NCBI GenBank assembly: GCA_030145035.1
Contig: JAQYWL010000051.1
Coordinates: 1 to 5,735 of the forward strand
From: Desulfobacteria bacterium
Lineage (GTDB): Bacteria > Desulfobacterota > Desulfobacteria > Desulfobacterales > C00003060
DNA length: 5,735 nucleotides
Reading direction: 5' to 3'
The notes under the pieces were generated by a model. That model was not told the origin of the DNA. It made no database searches and was given only the letters and a program-made list of their open reading frames with translations. The position numbers and the translations under genes are program-made. This document shows positions 5,455 through 5,735 of the stretch, in pieces (positions within the stretch are counted from its first letter, which is position 1; each line of letters opens with the position of its first letter).

Positions 5455-5538
5455 GACACCTCCCTATTCATAGCAAAAAATGCTATGGAACCAGTAATAG
5501 AATTATATAACATTAACATTTTGGATATAGGAGGTGTC
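5455..5538 (+). promoter_or_regulatory. Long-range stem hiding the transposase Shine-Dalgarno
   Basis: GACACCTCC (5455-5463) is the perfect complement of GGAGGTGTC (5530-5538). After one bulged C the pairing continues as TAT (5465-5467) with ATA (5527-5529). The paired segment contains AGGAGG (5529-5534), the only ribosome-binding site for the transposase. Inside the loop is a second hairpin, CATAGCA-AAAAA-TGCTATG (5469-5487). Confidence 0.6.
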
Positions 5539-5540
5539 AT

Positions 5541-5735
5541 ATAAAAACATACGCTGGAATCGATTTACATTCAAGTAATAATTACATCGGTATTATCAAT
5601 GAGCAAGATCAGAGAGTTTATGGGAAACGGATACCAAACGAATTGGATAAAGTTTTGATGGCGCTGGAGCCATTTAAGGATACACTGAAAGGTGTAGTTG
5701 TAGAATCAACATACAACTGGTACTGGCTGGTAGAC
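5541..5735 (+). CDS. IS110-family transposase, N-terminal part (3' end outside window)
   Basis: The 65 visible codons read as the N-terminus of a DEDD-type IS110-family transposase: YAGIDLHS (residues 4-11, with the first catalytic Asp at 8) and VVESTYNWYWLVD (53-65, with the catalytic Glu at 55). In this family the RuvC-like DEDD domain works with a C-terminal Ser-containing domain and an element-encoded bridge RNA to recombine DNA. The C-terminal part is outside the window. AGGAGG (5529-5534) sits 6 nt before codon 5541, but that codon is ATA, not ATG, GTG or TTG. In-frame stops at 5508 and 5514 exclude an upstream start, and the first in-frame TTG/ATG usable as a start downstream lies after the first catalytic Asp. 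The gene may start at AUA or may be silenced by an ATG-to-ATA change. Confidence 0.85.
   Translation, partial: MKTYAGIDLHSSNNYIGIINEQDQRVYGKRIPNELDKVLMALEPFKDTLKGVVVESTYNWYWLVD

Larger units (their letters stand above)
5303..5735 (+). mobile_element. IS110-family insertion sequence, left part (right end outside window)
   Basis: The element is identified by its transposase and by the long structured non-coding stretch before it. That layout suits the IS110 subgroup, which keeps its guide RNA upstream of the transposase. The left boundary is inferred from the interrupted palindromic repeat: it would fall at or shortly after the CT at 5302-5303, in line with the CT core used by some IS110 elements. 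No long terminal inverted repeat is expected in this subgroup. The exact edge is uncertain by several bases. Confidence 0.65.

Noticed and set aside
5310..5540. 76-codon open frame on the minus strand in the IS left end
   Set aside because: It overlaps the RNA stems and the transposase Shine-Dalgarno complement and shows no protein-like motif; it is a by-product of the structured non-coding region.

Overview
The window is bacterial. Most genes are compact and use bacterial signals, and dispersed palindromic repeats and an IS110-family element occur among accessory genes. The G/C-rich palindrome at 1905-1953, read through as a Lys-Gly-Gly-rich linker, is a style I associate with Desulfobacterota and neighbouring environmental lineages. 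That taxonomic guess is inference; there is no rRNA or marker gene here.

Left part (1-3181, + strand): two genes related to the plant starch-phosphorylating dikinases. The first, cut by the window edge, is the C-terminal ATP-binding part of a glucan/phosphoglucan water dikinase (GWD/PWD)-like enzyme. After a 375-bp gap rich in hairpins comes a 696-codon gene. It joins an AP-endonuclease-2/xylose-isomerase-type TIM barrel to the central helical region of a PWD-like dikinase. It stops just before the phosphohistidine domain should begin, so it carries no catalytic dikinase module. The two domains are joined by the palindromic repeat, inserted in frame. The pair may form a bacterial polyglucan-phosphate system, or the second gene may be a truncated remnant of a larger fusion.

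Middle (3182-4720, - strand): base composition becomes more A/T-rich and accessory genes begin. An AAA ATPase with a DUF4143-type C-terminus lies on the minus strand. Its most convincing promoter overlaps the long form of the reading frame and suggests a leaderless start at 4584. Upstream are a perfect 13-bp direct repeat spaced 32 bp apart and a perfect 3 x 17-bp tandem repeat carrying a related core.

Right part (4720-5735): a small Cys-rich, probably zinc-binding protein of unknown function (- strand) lies between two related copies of a partly palindromic 23-bp repeat. The right copy seems to be interrupted by the left end of an IS110-family insertion sequence, which runs off the window. 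Its roughly 230-bp non-coding left end contains a large stem with an internal loop (candidate bridge RNA), an extra hairpin, and a stem that hides the transposase Shine-Dalgarno. The transposase frame begins at ATA, with no in-frame ATG, GTG or TTG near the ribosome-binding site.
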